From IMG/VR virus record IMGVR_UViG_3300046522_000560, positions 1-51,412 of that record: DNA of 51,412 bases. One strand, 5' to 3'. Below are positions 1-8,176 of the stretch, in pieces. The position numbers were made by a program, and so were the translations under genes. Positions within the stretch are counted from its first letter, which is position 1. The number at the start of each line of letters is the position of its first letter. Under the pieces are notes generated by a model. The model was given only the letters and a program-made list of their open reading frames with translations. It did not search any database and was not told the origin of the DNA. The DNA is from a virus.

Positions 1-2
1 TT

Positions 3-923
3 TTTAGCTCTGCACATGCTGCTTGTACGGTAACTGGAACGACTAATAGTACGTATACCTATACGGCTGCCACAATTAATAGTGATGCAAACATCAACTT
101 TTCCGGCACGATTAGCTGTCTTGGTGGGCGTACTACTCCTGAAATTTCAGCTTATATGTGTATGAAAACAGTATTTACGGGAAACACGAACGCCAATAAT
201 AGCGTTTCATTACCTTATACGGTCACTGCAACTGTAGGGGGCGCAGGTTCTTCTACTACAAATCAAACTTCAAATGTGTGGTATGGACCAGTAAGAACAG
301 TCGCTTCAAATAATATTATTAGTTACTCTGTAAATATAAAAGTACCAGCCCGCACTGGTTCGCTCATTGCATATCCTAAAGGCACATATACTGGTACGGT
401 TCAGCTTTTTTGGGACATGCAGGCAAGCTCTAGCACTGTCTGTGAAGGTAATAGCGGAGGCGGGTGGGATTCAGGTAATGCCACTATAACAGCTAATTAT
501 ATTGTACCGAGTTTATGCCAATTAGATTCAACATCAAATGTCGATTTTGGCAATATTAATGATATTGGTTCGACTAGTCGTGATTACACCGCGCAAGGTG
601 CTGTGAATACGACTTGTAACAATGGAACGCCATACAGTATTTATTTAGGTGATGGAAATAACCGTATTGCTGGTGGCTTTAGACGTATGACAAATGGTAG
701 TAGTCAATATATTCCCTATCAGTTATATCAGAACTCGACTTATAGTACGGTATGGGATACTACAGGTGGTGTAACCGCGGTTGGAGGTTCTGGAGGTGTT
801 TCCAAAACAGGCTCGGGGAGTGCTCAAAGCACAAATGTGTATGGAAAAATTCCACAAGGTACTACTATTTCAACGACTCCCGGTAATTACTCAGATACGA
901 TAGTTGTTACAGTAAATTATTGA
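3..923 (+). CDS. Csu/SCPU-type fimbrial protein, two-domain, 5'-truncated by the window
   Basis: The reading frame is open from base 3, so the gene starts upstream of the window. The visible part begins near the end of a probable signal peptide (SSAHAACTVTG). Two cysteine-containing beta-rich domains follow: an N-terminal one to about residue 165, and a C-terminal spore-coat-protein-U-like one starting at VPSLCQLDSTSNVDFGNI and ending in the typical strand DTIVVTVNY. SCPU proteins are subunits of chaperone-usher Csu-type pili, and two-domain members such as CsuE form the adhesive tip. The two-domain layout suggests a tip adhesin, but with the 5' end missing I do not name it. Host chromosome, outside the prophage. 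Confidence 0.8.
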   Translation, partial: FSSAHAACTVTGTTNSTYTYTAATINSDANINFSGTISCLGGRTTPEISAYMCMKTVFTGNTNANNSVSLPYTVTATVGGAGSSTTNQTSNVWYGPVRTVASNNIISYSVNIKVPARTGSLIAYPKGTYTGTVQLFWDMQASSSTVCEGNSGGGWDSGNATITANYIVPSLCQLDSTSNVDFGNINDIGSTSRDYTAQGAVNTTCNNGTPYSIYLGDGNNRIAGGFRRMTNGSSQYIPYQLYQNSTYSTVWDTTGGVTAVGGSGGVSKTGSGSAQSTNVYGKIPQGTTISTTPGNYSDTIVVTVNY

Positions 924-1451
924 TTAAATTTATGAATTTAATATTGGGTGTATTTCGGGAGTGGGTTGGTAATGTGAATAATTGTGATTTTTTGATGTGA
1001 TGCTTTAAGCCAAGTTTGATTCGCGTATTTAATTCTACCTAAAGGAGCTATCTATAAATTTGATTTTTTAATTGTTCTAATTTAAAGGAGGTAGAAAAGC
1101 TTTTAAGGAAAAGATAGGTGAAAAAGACTGTTAACGATAATGTTGTTTTAGGATAAGTAAAAACAAAAAAAGACAAATTAAAAAAATAAGAAAAAACATC
1201 TGATGAATAAATACCTTATGAATATTAAATGTATTTTTACACAAGTTAACACATTGTACAAATTAAATTACAGTTCGCTTATCTTTATTTAATCTTTCTT
1301 ATCAATAAAAAAGCTTTTAGAGGAAAAGCTGGTTATTCATAAATTAGTTATTTGTATTGGAAAACAAAGTGTTAGAATTGTATGGTTGGGATGTTTTGAT
1401 ATATACAATTATCTCGAATTTTAACCTATTGAAAATACAAAGGTTTACAAC
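924..1451. other. AT-rich intergenic region left of attL
   Basis: Chromosomal spacer between the fimbrial gene and the transporter gene. It is AT-rich with no convincing coding region. Two similar short stretches containing AAAAGCTTTT followed by GGAAAAG occur near 1097 and 1310; they may be regulatory repeats, but I cannot assign a role. A Shine-Dalgarno-like AAAGG lies at its right end, before the TTG codon at 1452. Confidence 0.5.
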
Positions 1452-1535
1452 TTGTTCCAATCACTTACAATCCAAACTAGACTCGGCGGATTCTACTTTT
1501 TCTATAGTGTGCCTGTGGGTTGTATTGTTTTATAA
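1452..1535 (+). pseudogene. Orphaned 5' end of MFS transporter gene at attL
   Basis: From a TTG codon at 1452 the frame reads (M)FQSLTIQTRLGGFYFFY, which matches the start of the transporter at the other end of the prophage (MQPLTIAARLSGFYFFY). After the 18-bp core the frame runs into phage DNA and stops at 1533-1535. An AAAGG about 9 bases before the TTG could be its ribosome binding site. This is the host-derived native start of the transporter, cut off from its body by prophage integration. Confidence 0.75.
1477..1505. other. attL attachment site
   Basis: The 18-bp core GGATTCTACTTTTTCTAT (1488-1505) recurs exactly at 51090-51107. The similarity extends leftwards as CTAGACT, four differing bases, then the core, in both copies. 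The core encodes GFYFFY of the transporter in both places. The integrase gene begins 160 bases to the right. Confidence 0.9.
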
Positions 1536-1598
1536 ATATTATTAAAATTAATGACTTATGTTTAAAAAGTGGCGTATTTTATTGAGACTAAAAAGCGC

Positions 1599-1618
1599 TT
1601 GTAGACTATTTGTAGACT
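1599..1618 (+). promoter_or_regulatory. Integrase arm-type sites, left (two TTGTAGACT repeats)
   Basis: TTGTAGACT occurs at 1599-1607 and 1610-1618, an 11-base period, between attL and the integrase gene. The same nonamer occurs twice directly (50948-50956, 50960-50968) and once inverted (50911-50919) just inside attR. This arrangement at both ends is expected for arm-type binding sites of a lambda-like tyrosine integrase. Confidence 0.75.
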
Positions 1619-1665
1619 GTTGAGAAACATGATTAAATCAAAGTTCGCTAAAACTGGTTTAAGAC

Positions 1666-2928
1666 ATGAAACTCAACAAATCTAATGTTGATGCTATTCC
1701 ATTGACAGATAAAGGTCAAAAAATATATCGAGACTCAGAACTAATCGGTTTCGCAGTTCGGGTAACCAATAAAAGCAAAACATATATCGTTGAGCGTCGC
1801 CATGAAGGTGAGCTTTTTAGAGTAACGATTGGCAAGACGACTGATCTACCTGCTACAAATGCCCGGGCAAAAGCGCAGATGATTCTTGCAAAAATATCAA
1901 ATAATGAATATGAGAAACCAACCAGACTAAAGAATGTTTCAAATCCTTTGGAAATTACGGTGAATGAAGCACTTCAAATTTATATTGATAGAAATGACTT
2001 TAGACCAAAGACCATAAAGCAATACAACACATACTTTAATCTTTATTTAGGGTGGGGCAATAGAAAGCTTTTCCAGATTACCAAGCAGGAAGTCTTAGAT
2101 CGTTTTATTGAGGTATCAAACATAAGTGAATCGTCAGCAAATGGCGCTGTATCTCTTTTAGGTACGTTATGGAAATACATTCACGTTCTTTATTCAACAG
2201 ACGAAGCCCCCATCCTTAAAACGAATCCGGTTGACATTATTTCTGTAACTAAAGGATGGAACAAGATTGCTAGTAGAGATAGACATCTACACAAAGATAT
2301 CATTCACAAATATTACAATGCAGTACTTAACTATGAAGATGAGCTGAATCTTGAAAATACAGCAAGATCAAATACACATCGGGATATAGTTTTGATGTGC
2401 ATGTATACAGGATGTCGAAAACAGGAAGCGTGTTCTTTAAAGTGGACTGATGTAAATATTAAAAATGGTACCTTAACTTTTAGAGATACCAAAAATGGTA
2501 CAGATCATACTTTTCCAATCGGTGACCATTTACATAGTATTTTGCGAGAACGCTGGTTATTAAGAGAAAACGATTGGGTTTTCCCAGCTACAAAGATGCC
2601 GACTTCTTGGAATATGCATGCTACAAAAGTGGATACATTGTTGAATAGAGTAGGTAAGCAAGTCGACTATTACGTTTCAATGCATGATTTTCGACGTACA
2701 TTTGCCACTATATGCAACCTTTTAAGATTCAACATCTATGTGACAAAAAGACTTCTTAATCACACAGCTAAACCTAGGGTAGATGTAACGGGAGGTTATG
2801 TACAAATACCTGATGAGGAATTAAAAGCATCAATGAATATGATTGAGGCGGTTTATCAAGGCAAAATCGATTGCTTTAACTATCAATCTGTTTGGGCTGA
2901 AAGATTAAAAGAAATAAAGGCGGTTTAA
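1666..2928 (+). CDS. int: Tyrosine recombinase (phage integrase)
   Basis: A 420-residue site-specific recombinase that would integrate and, with an excisionase, excise the prophage. The N-terminal 90 residues resemble an arm-binding domain, residues about 95-200 a SAM-like core-binding domain, and the rest the catalytic domain. Visible catalytic positions are R251 in TGCRKQEA, H340 and R343 in HDFRRTF, H366 in LLNH and the nucleophile Y378 in GGYVQ. The gene lies 160 bases from attL and reads away from it. Repeated TTGTAGACT sites immediately upstream are its probable arm sites. Length and motifs are complete, so it is likely active. Confidence 0.95.
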   Translation: MKLNKSNVDAIPLTDKGQKIYRDSELIGFAVRVTNKSKTYIVERRHEGELFRVTIGKTTDLPATNARAKAQMILAKISNNEYEKPTRLKNVSNPLEITVNEALQIYIDRNDFRPKTIKQYNTYFNLYLGWGNRKLFQITKQEVLDRFIEVSNISESSANGAVSLLGTLWKYIHVLYSTDEAPILKTNPVDIISVTKGWNKIASRDRHLHKDIIHKYYNAVLNYEDELNLENTARSNTHRDIVLMCMYTGCRKQEACSLKWTDVNIKNGTLTFRDTKNGTDHTFPIGDHLHSILRERWLLRENDWVFPATKMPTSWNMHATKVDTLLNRVGKQVDYYVSMHDFRRTFATICNLLRFNIYVTKRLLNHTAKPRVDVTGGYVQIPDEELKASMNMIEAVYQGKIDCFNYQSVWAERLKEIKAV

Positions 2929-2934
2929 CCCGCC

Positions 2935-3204
2935 TTATATCGTTGCAAGTTGTGCCGTGTTTAGCACAGTCTTGCTTTGTTCATACTTTAAAACGTCCTT
3001 CTTTTTATATGAAACACGTCTACCAATTTTTGAGAAAGGCATTGAAGATTGGTCACAGCGCATTCTAGCTAAAGTCCATGGAGAACAATCCAGATAAAGT
3101 GCCACAACTTCTTGTGGGAATTTCTGTTCTTCATTTGCATTGATGAAGCGATCTAAATATTCCTGCTGTTCTGCATCAGTTAGATTTCTCAAATCTTTTA
3201 GCAT
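2935..3204 (-). CDS. Helix-turn-helix protein, excisionase-like
   Basis: An 89-residue protein. Its centre and C-terminal half (LDCSPWTLARMRCDQSSMPFSKIGRRVSYKKKDVLKY) has the winged-helix pattern of AlpA/MerR-type excisionases: a recognition helix, then a short wing with GRRVSY. It is the last gene of the leftward early operon and ends only 6 bases from the convergent integrase gene, the usual place for xis. A strong AGGAGGAGG lies before its ATG. Role as recombination directionality factor is inferred from fold and position; it could also be a regulator. Confidence 0.7.
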   Translation of the reverse strand: MLKDLRNLTDAEQQEYLDRFINANEEQKFPQEVVALYLDCSPWTLARMRCDQSSMPFSKIGRRVSYKKKDVLKYEQSKTVLNTAQLATI

Positions 3205-3215
3205 TTACCTCCTCC

Positions 3216-3359
3216 TTACTTTCTCCAAGTCGCTTCTTTAAATTTAGCCTCATCAACCAAGTTGTCGATTTGAGACGGGTTCACATTGTCGTAGTAATGG
3301 TTCATCAGGTTACCGAAAACAATCAGAGTTCGGGCTGAGGATGAATAACGGAAGCTCAT
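3216..3359 (-). CDS. Small hypothetical protein (47 aa)
   Basis: A short frame starting MSFRYSSSARTLIVFGN and ending KEATWRK. Its ATG overlaps the TGA of the preceding gene in an ATGA junction, and its stop lies just before the ribosome binding site of the excisionase-like gene, so it fits tightly in the leftward operon. No recognised domain; mixed charged and hydrophobic, no membrane segment. Translational coupling and position are the main evidence that it is real. Confidence 0.6.
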   Translation of the reverse strand: MSFRYSSSARTLIVFGNLMNHYYDNVNPSQIDNLVDEAKFKEATWRK

Positions 3360-3568
3360 ATACATTCCTCCATAGCTTCAAAAGCCTGTTTACGGGCTGA
3401 AGCCTGATTCTTGAGTAAAGAGATATGAGCATCCTTAATCAGCTCATTGCTCTGCATGACACGTTGCTTGGCGTGGAGGGCAGAGGTCGCTTCAATACGA
3501 CCTCTTAGAGTGCCGTTGCCATGTAGTTTGGCAACATACCTAAATATATAGGTACTTAAGCGCTCCAT
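3356..3568 (-). CDS. Hypothetical early phage protein (70 aa)
   Basis: I prefer the internal start MERLSTYIFRYVAKLHGNG, which overlaps the end of the annealing-protein gene by 13 bases and has AAAGGA nine bases upstream. A start nine codons earlier (to 3595) is also possible. The protein is basic and helical, ending QAFEAMEECI. Family not recognised. It lies between the annealing-protein gene and the 47-aa gene in the leftward operon, so an early recombination or host-takeover role is plausible but not shown. Confidence 0.6.
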   Translation of the reverse strand: MERLSTYIFRYVAKLHGNGTLRGRIEATSALHAKQRVMQSNELIKDAHISLLKNQASARKQAFEAMEECI

Positions 3569-4203
3569 CCCTCCATGTCCTTTTTTGCCTTGCATGCCTT
3601 CACAATCTGGCTTTCAAAACTGGTGCCTTTGAAGCGTTTATAGATTGTGCCGAGGTCAGCCTCATTTTGTGTATGTTGAATCGCTTGTAGTGCTTGCTGG
3701 AAATCAGCTGTAAGTTGTTGTGCTGCATTAGGCTGTTGCTGCTGGTTCTGTGGTGTTTGTTGCTGTTGAGGTTGAGCTGCCGCTTGCTGAGTCTTTTCTT
3801 CCTCAGGTAAGTCTTCACCAGCATAGATATATAAACCTAAACCGTGTACGGCAATGCCTTTAACCAGACAACGCATCATGGCCTTGTTGATATCAAAGGC
3901 ATTCGGTTTAGCAATCGCTTTATTGCGATAGTCCATTACAGGTAGGAACATGTACATGGTTTTACCGAATACGGTGACATCACAATGAACCATCATAGAT
4001 CCATCCGGAAAAGTCATTGGATCTCGGAAAGCCCAGTTTGCTTGTGGATCTATGCGCATGAGCTTGTCCACGGCCCAAGCCCAAGACAGATAAGACATGT
4101 TGTTTTTCTTTTCGATGTGTCCAGATACGCTAATCGCTGCTAACTGTTCAAAGTGGTTAGTACTTTCATTGTTTAAAACTGCTGGATTAATTGCTGCATT
4201 CAT
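3556..4203 (-). CDS. Sak/DUF1071-type single-strand annealing protein
   Basis: A 215-residue protein. The N-terminal 135 residues carry family hallmarks: NNMSYLSWAWAVDKL, then LPVMDYRNKAI and DINKAMMRCLVKGIAVHGLGLYIYAGEDLP. This pattern is known from DUF1071 phage annealing proteins, Rad52-like factors that pair single strands during phage recombination and replication. A glutamine-rich linker (about residues 140-165) leads to a small C-terminal domain that may bind SSB or DNA. No partner exonuclease gene is evident in the operon, so it may rely on a host or unrecognised nuclease. Confidence 0.82.
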   Translation of the reverse strand: MNAAINPAVLNNESTNHFEQLAAISVSGHIEKKNNMSYLSWAWAVDKLMRIDPQANWAFRDPMTFPDGSMMVHCDVTVFGKTMYMFLPVMDYRNKAIAKPNAFDINKAMMRCLVKGIAVHGLGLYIYAGEDLPEEEKTQQAAAQPQQQQTPQNQQQQPNAAQQLTADFQQALQAIQHTQNEADLGTIYKRFKGTSFESQIVKACKAKKDMEGWSA

Positions 4204-4214
4204 TTTTCTTATCC

Positions 4215-4541
4215 TTATTTTGAACCAGTAAAGCCGCGCTTCTTATAAGCTTTGCGGTCATATGAAGGGATGTTGCTAAGTTCTAGGGCAGTTGCTAATG
4301 CTTTTTTGCGCTGGAAGCTAATCTCATTCAGTAAGGCTGTATAAACCTTAGGGCGCTTCGCCTTAAACTCTTCAATATTTAAAGGAGTCTTCACTTCACC
4401 TTTTACTGTGTACAGCACAGTGCCATTTGCATTAGCTGCATAAACAGTCCAGCCGATACGTACAGAGTAGAGACCCGTTAAGCGGTCATGGCCGATATAG
4501 GCTTTTATGCCGTCTGGATGTGGTTTGAATTGAGTATTCAT
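4215..4541 (-). CDS. Hypothetical early phage protein (108 aa)
   Basis: The best start is MNTQFKPHPDGIKAYIGHD, with GGAGG upstream overlapping the end of the preceding gene; a longer frame to 4589 would run through that gene and is unlikely. The N-terminal half has beta-strand character (GLYSVRIGWTVYAANANGTVLYTVKGE), the C-terminal half is basic and helical. Family not recognised. It lies 11 bases upstream of the annealing-protein gene in the leftward operon. Confidence 0.65.
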   Translation of the reverse strand: MNTQFKPHPDGIKAYIGHDRLTGLYSVRIGWTVYAANANGTVLYTVKGEVKTPLNIEEFKAKRPKVYTALLNEISFQRKKALATALELSNIPSYDRKAYKKRGFTGSK

Positions 4542-4543
4542 GA

Positions 4544-4732
4544 TTAGCCTCCAAGCATCCAAGATGCAGCGGCTACAGCAATCACCCAAAGAACGAATGA
4601 AAGGGCAATAAACTTAATGAAGTCGATTGCATTCGCTTTAATGGTGGCGAAACGAGAAGGGCGCTGTTCTTCAACAGTAGGGTGTTGATATAGGCGTGAT
4701 GTAGTTTGACTAGGAATAGGGTTTTGTTTCAT
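4544..4732 (-). CDS. Small single-pass membrane protein (62 aa)
   Basis: The N-terminal 35 residues are polar, then a single hydrophobic segment (FIKFIALSFVLWVIAVAAASWML) reaches the C-terminus. It is the first gene of the leftward early operon, about 70 bases downstream of the operator-bearing promoter. Early membrane peptides in this position can be kil- or exclusion-like, but nothing in the sequence identifies a function. Confidence 0.6.
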   Translation of the reverse strand: MKQNPIPSQTTSRLYQHPTVEEQRPSRFATIKANAIDFIKFIALSFVLWVIAVAAASWMLGG

Positions 4733-4750
4733 ACTTACCTCGCGTTATAC

Positions 4751-4785
4751 AAAGCCCCGTCGCCGTCCAAAGTTTCGGGGCTTTT
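4751..4785. terminator. Hairpin in the leader of the leftward operon
   Basis: AAAGCCCCG pairs with CGGGGCTTT across a 16-base loop. It lies between the leftward promoter and the first gene, so for leftward transcripts it would be a leader hairpin or attenuator with only three Us after it. The longer T run is on the plus strand, where it could stop rightward readthrough. Confidence 0.5.
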
Positions 4786-4802
4786 TGTTGTCCACGAGAT
4801 AT

Positions 4803-4830
4803 ATATTACCAAAAAGGTAATTTATTGCAA
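4803..4830 (-). promoter_or_regulatory. Leftward early promoter with repressor operator
   Basis: On the minus strand TTGCAA (-35) is followed after 16 bases by TAATAT (-10). The spacer contains the palindrome TTACCAAAAAGGTAA (4806-4820). The same palindrome overlaps the rightward early promoter at 8957-8971. It would drive the operon ending at 2935, and a repressor on the palindrome would block it: the equivalent of lambda PL/OL. Confidence 0.75.
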
Positions 4831-4890
4831 TAAAAATTACCTAAAATTATCTTTTTAATTTAAGAATCTTATAAAAATAAGCTTTTAAAA

Positions 4891-6699
4891 TTAGATAGAA
4901 GATTCAATTGGTTTGTAGAAACCATATCTTCCATAATCTGTAGTGCCAGTAAACTCAACAAAATTAACTTTTTCCTTAACTGCTTCTGGAGGTGAGTCAT
5001 TCTCAATAACTATTATTTGTCCCTTGTATTTATATTCAGCTAACCATAAATAGAAATTATCAGCTACAGAAAGATGAATAGAATCTGTTTTGTCTAATTC
5101 ATCTTTGTTTTTTGGATCTTTATGTGTAACTAAAGGAGAATCGATAATAAGGAAACCTAAATGAGGATGTCCATTCTCTAGAGCATATTGCATAATTGCT
5201 ATAGCATAAGCTGTTAAAAAAATAGCTCTTTTCCCTTTACCATATGAAATTCTTTCACGATGATTTATTTGTAAATCCATTGATTGTTCATCAATAAATA
5301 TCTTTAAATAGGACTCCATTCCCCACTTTTCTAGAAGTTTCATACATATAGATGAGATATCTGAGTATTGAGTTGCTAAATCCCTATTAATCTTAGGCTT
5401 AGAAGATTTACGAGATTGTGCTTGAGAAAGTAATTGATCAATTTCGATTTTTTTATTTATGAAATATTCAGAGTTTTTTAATACAGTGCGTTTTTCAATA
5501 AGTCTATTAATGAAATTAGTATCAATAATGTTATATGTATTTTCTTGATGACTAATATTTTTTTCAATTGATTCTTCATTTAGTAAATAATCAACTTCTA
5601 ACTCTAAAATTTCATCATTTATTGAATTAATAGCTTCTAATAATTGATTTTTTAGATTGGAAATATTCCTATACTCATGTCTTAGATTATTTAAAAAATT
5701 TTCAGTAGATGTTGGTTCTGGTATTTCAGACGAGCATAAAGGACAGGGTACATTATCATAAGAAGATAAAATATTATGAGAATTTAAGGAGGCAGAAATT
5801 CTTTCAAGATCACTATCGTATTTTTTTAATAGAATCTCAAAGCTAACCTTAGTATCTTTTAGGTTATTAATATTTTTTTGAATGAAATCTTCTTTATTTC
5901 TTAAAATATTTAGCTCATAATTTAATTGATTTATTTCCCTTTTTGTAGTGAGGTTAATTTCATTAAACTTTTCAATTTCATGATCAATTTTATCTAGTTG
6001 TTCATAAAGAATTTCTGGTGCCGAAAAATACTCATTATCTATACTATTTTCACTTAGCCAATTATTAATACTAACAATCTCACTTTCATAGACATTAATT
6101 TTACCAACTAGCTGATTTTTTTCATCAGTTGAAGGTGGAAGTATAATATCTGTATCATCATTGCCTGAAAGGCTATAAGCTAAAATAGATTTTTTCTTCG
6201 TATAATCATTTGATTTTTTTAGACCAATTATATGTTCTTGAGATAGAGTTCTATTTTCATTAAAAAAACTCAATGTTTTTAAAGCAGATAATGTTACATT
6301 CGATCTAGTTCCTGCTTTTGTAATTATTTGCTTTTTATCTAATTTAAGTAAATTAACAATAAATTCATTAATCTTCATATCGATAATATTTTTATTATCT
6401 TTGCTAAATTTTTCTTTAAATCCTGAGTAAATATTTTCAACTTTAAAGGCATAGTCACGTACAACGGAGTACTTTTCTCCTTCGAATGAGAAGTTTAAAA
6501 TAAATTTTGTATATCCATTAGAAAGGCCAATATTTCTAGGTATATCGGAACCCCCCAAACAAAAATATAAGCAATCAACTATATAAGATTTTCCGGTATC
6601 GGATGGTCCTTGAATGATTGTATTACTACTATTAAATTTAATTATTGCAGCATCTTTATCTTCACCTTCAACAATTAAACTATCTAAAATTATACTCAT
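4891..6699 (-). CDS. SMC/Rad50-like ABC ATPase of an ABC-3C-type defence system
   Basis: A 602-residue protein. The N-terminus has a Walker A motif GPSDTGKS (31-38). Two long coiled-coil stretches flank a CPLC zinc hook (C319, C322). The C-terminal lobe has a Walker B-like FLIIDSPLV (D520). This is the Rad50/SMC fold in short form, as in the ATPases of ABC-three-component (ABC-3C) systems from comparative genomics. The two genes upstream on the same strand are the matching middle component and nuclease component, with 2-base spacing to this gene. AT-rich compared with the phage core. The ATPase would sense or act on nucleic acid and license the nuclease partner; that mechanism is inference. 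Confidence 0.8.
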   Translation of the reverse strand: MSIILDSLIVEGEDKDAAIIKFNSSNTIIQGPSDTGKSYIVDCLYFCLGGSDIPRNIGLSNGYTKFILNFSFEGEKYSVVRDYAFKVENIYSGFKEKFSKDNKNIIDMKINEFIVNLLKLDKKQIITKAGTRSNVTLSALKTLSFFNENRTLSQEHIIGLKKSNDYTKKKSILAYSLSGNDDTDIILPPSTDEKNQLVGKINVYESEIVSINNWLSENSIDNEYFSAPEILYEQLDKIDHEIEKFNEINLTTKREINQLNYELNILRNKEDFIQKNINNLKDTKVSFEILLKKYDSDLERISASLNSHNILSSYDNVPCPLCSSEIPEPTSTENFLNNLRHEYRNISNLKNQLLEAINSINDEILELEVDYLLNEESIEKNISHQENTYNIIDTNFINRLIEKRTVLKNSEYFINKKIEIDQLLSQAQSRKSSKPKINRDLATQYSDISSICMKLLEKWGMESYLKIFIDEQSMDLQINHRERISYGKGKRAIFLTAYAIAIMQYALENGHPHLGFLIIDSPLVTHKDPKNKDELDKTDSIHLSVADNFYLWLAEYKYKGQIIVIENDSPPEAVKEKVNFVEFTGTTDYGRYGFYKPIESSI

Positions 6700-6701
6700 T
6701 T

Positions 6702-7163
6702 TTAATTTGCCAATTTATCGGTTGAGAGAATTATCTGATATAACTCATTTTCATTTAAATGCCCAAAAATTTCACTGACCTTTTCACATCGTAAAATTAA
6801 TTCATTGTAATATGAATTATCTAGTAAATTGATGAATGAAAAAGCATTTTCTCCTTTTTTGAATGCTATTTGAGCATTGGTTGTGTTCGCATTAATTATA
6901 TTCTTTTTAATCATGTAATTAATTCCATTTTTCAAATTATCAAACCTTAAAAGGAATTCCATTTGATGCATAGGAACTTCTGGATGCAGGCTTGGTATTC
7001 CAGTAAAATTCTTAGAATATATAGACATATAGTCTAAGTAGGCAATTTTGCTTATAGAGGCTTCACTAGGTGAAATTGAATACAAAATGAAACTAGCCCT
7101 TATGCCAAGCTCGATAGGAGTATTATATATTTTCACTTTCCACCCATTTAAGCTTTTCTTCAT
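6702..7163 (-). CDS. ABC-3C middle component
   Basis: A 153-residue protein beginning MKKSLNGWKVKIYNTPIELGIR, the YNTPxExG-R pattern of middle-component proteins of ABC-3C systems, followed by a helical body typical of the family. It overlaps the upstream nuclease gene by 41 bases and is followed 2 bases later by the ATPase gene, so the three are translated together. The middle component is thought to couple the ATPase to the effector; no catalytic motif is visible. Assignment depends on both neighbours as well as the N-terminal motif. Confidence 0.72.
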   Translation of the reverse strand: MKKSLNGWKVKIYNTPIELGIRASFILYSISPSEASISKIAYLDYMSIYSKNFTGIPSLHPEVPMHQMEFLLRFDNLKNGINYMIKKNIINANTTNAQIAFKKGENAFSFINLLDNSYYNELILRCEKVSEIFGHLNENELYQIILSTDKLAN

Positions 7164-8154
7164 TAACTAAATGATGACAGCAGCCTGAAAGATCCCCAGG
7201 TTTTAACCTGTGAGATAAAGGATTATTCGTTAATTGAGACTTATTAGCAAATTGAATAATTTCGGTATGCTTTTCCATATTATCTTTATAAAAATTATAT
7301 AAAATTACTTCAATTGAGACTAATAAATCGTTGAGTAATGTTTCGAAAGCATCAGGAATTCTATCTCTACTAAATCGTTTAAGTCCTTCGGCTGTAAAAA
7401 AAACTTTCCTTTGTGCATTAAGGTGGTTTTTAAACTGCGAAGTGAGTGTTTCCAGGGTATAATTTTGCTTTGTTAAATCATTATATAAATTTAAAAGTTC
7501 ATTAATATAAATTGTTTCTAATTCTGTTGGCTGAGTAGGCATTATAGGATCAGTGCCTCGTAGTGGAAGCTCACCGAAACGCTTCCAATGATTTGGTGAA
7601 GTAGAGTGAATTTCCAATAAATCTTTAGGTATATAATAATCAAATATGGAAAAGTCAAAATTTTCTACATAACTTAAATATTTATCAATATTCGTTTTAA
7701 TTTCATAACCATTTAAGACACCTTTTTTTTCAAATACTTGTTTTTTGAATTGTTTTTTGAACTCTGATTTATTTATAAAACAATCATGTAAAGTTGAACC
7801 GATTTTTAAAGCACATAAATAATATTTTCTCGGTATAGAATATTGTTTAGAAATTACCATATCGAAGAATTTTGCCAATTCTGGGAAAAAGTTACTTTTG
7901 CCCATGGAGGTTGACCTGTAGTATTTAGCCTGATAAAGATCCCAAGAACCATCCTTAATAGCTTCTTGTTCTAAATATGCACATATATCACGACCTTTAT
8001 CACCAGATCCCCCTAATCGGCTAACTTTTACGTATTTTTCTTTTTTTATTAGTTCTCTAATACAATCTTCAATAAAATCTTCCCATTTATCATCATCTAA
8101 TAACAACAATTTCTCTGTCGCTGTTATAGGTAATGGATTTAAATCATATGACAT
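7123..8154 (-). CDS. ABC-3C effector with Mrr-like nuclease domain
   Basis: A 343-residue protein. The N-terminal 150 residues form a restriction-endonuclease-like domain: SRLGGSGDKGRD (catalytic D56), then YQAKYY (Q75, K77), the Mrr/PDDEXK D...QxK pattern. The C-terminal part has the features expected for an ABC-3C C-terminal domain: FTAEGLKRFSRD and the closing GCCHHLVNEEKLKW. In such systems this protein is the toxic effector held by the ATPase and middle component. It starts 22 bases after the CI stop codon on the same strand, so it is probably expressed from the repressor transcript in the lysogen. Confidence 0.8.
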   Translation of the reverse strand: MSYDLNPLPITATEKLLLLDDDKWEDFIEDCIRELIKKEKYVKVSRLGGSGDKGRDICAYLEQEAIKDGSWDLYQAKYYRSTSMGKSNFFPELAKFFDMVISKQYSIPRKYYLCALKIGSTLHDCFINKSEFKKQFKKQVFEKKGVLNGYEIKTNIDKYLSYVENFDFSIFDYYIPKDLLEIHSTSPNHWKRFGELPLRGTDPIMPTQPTELETIYINELLNLYNDLTKQNYTLETLTSQFKNHLNAQRKVFFTAEGLKRFSRDRIPDAFETLLNDLLVSIEVILYNFYKDNMEKHTEIIQFANKSQLTNNPLSHRLKPGDLSGCCHHLVNEEKLKWVESENI

Positions 8155-8176
8155 TATCTTGCTCTACATTATGATC

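Noticed and set aside
1357-1545. 62-codon frame across attL
   Set aside because: It reads in a different frame from the recognisable transporter start and runs across the junction; no domain or good start signal.
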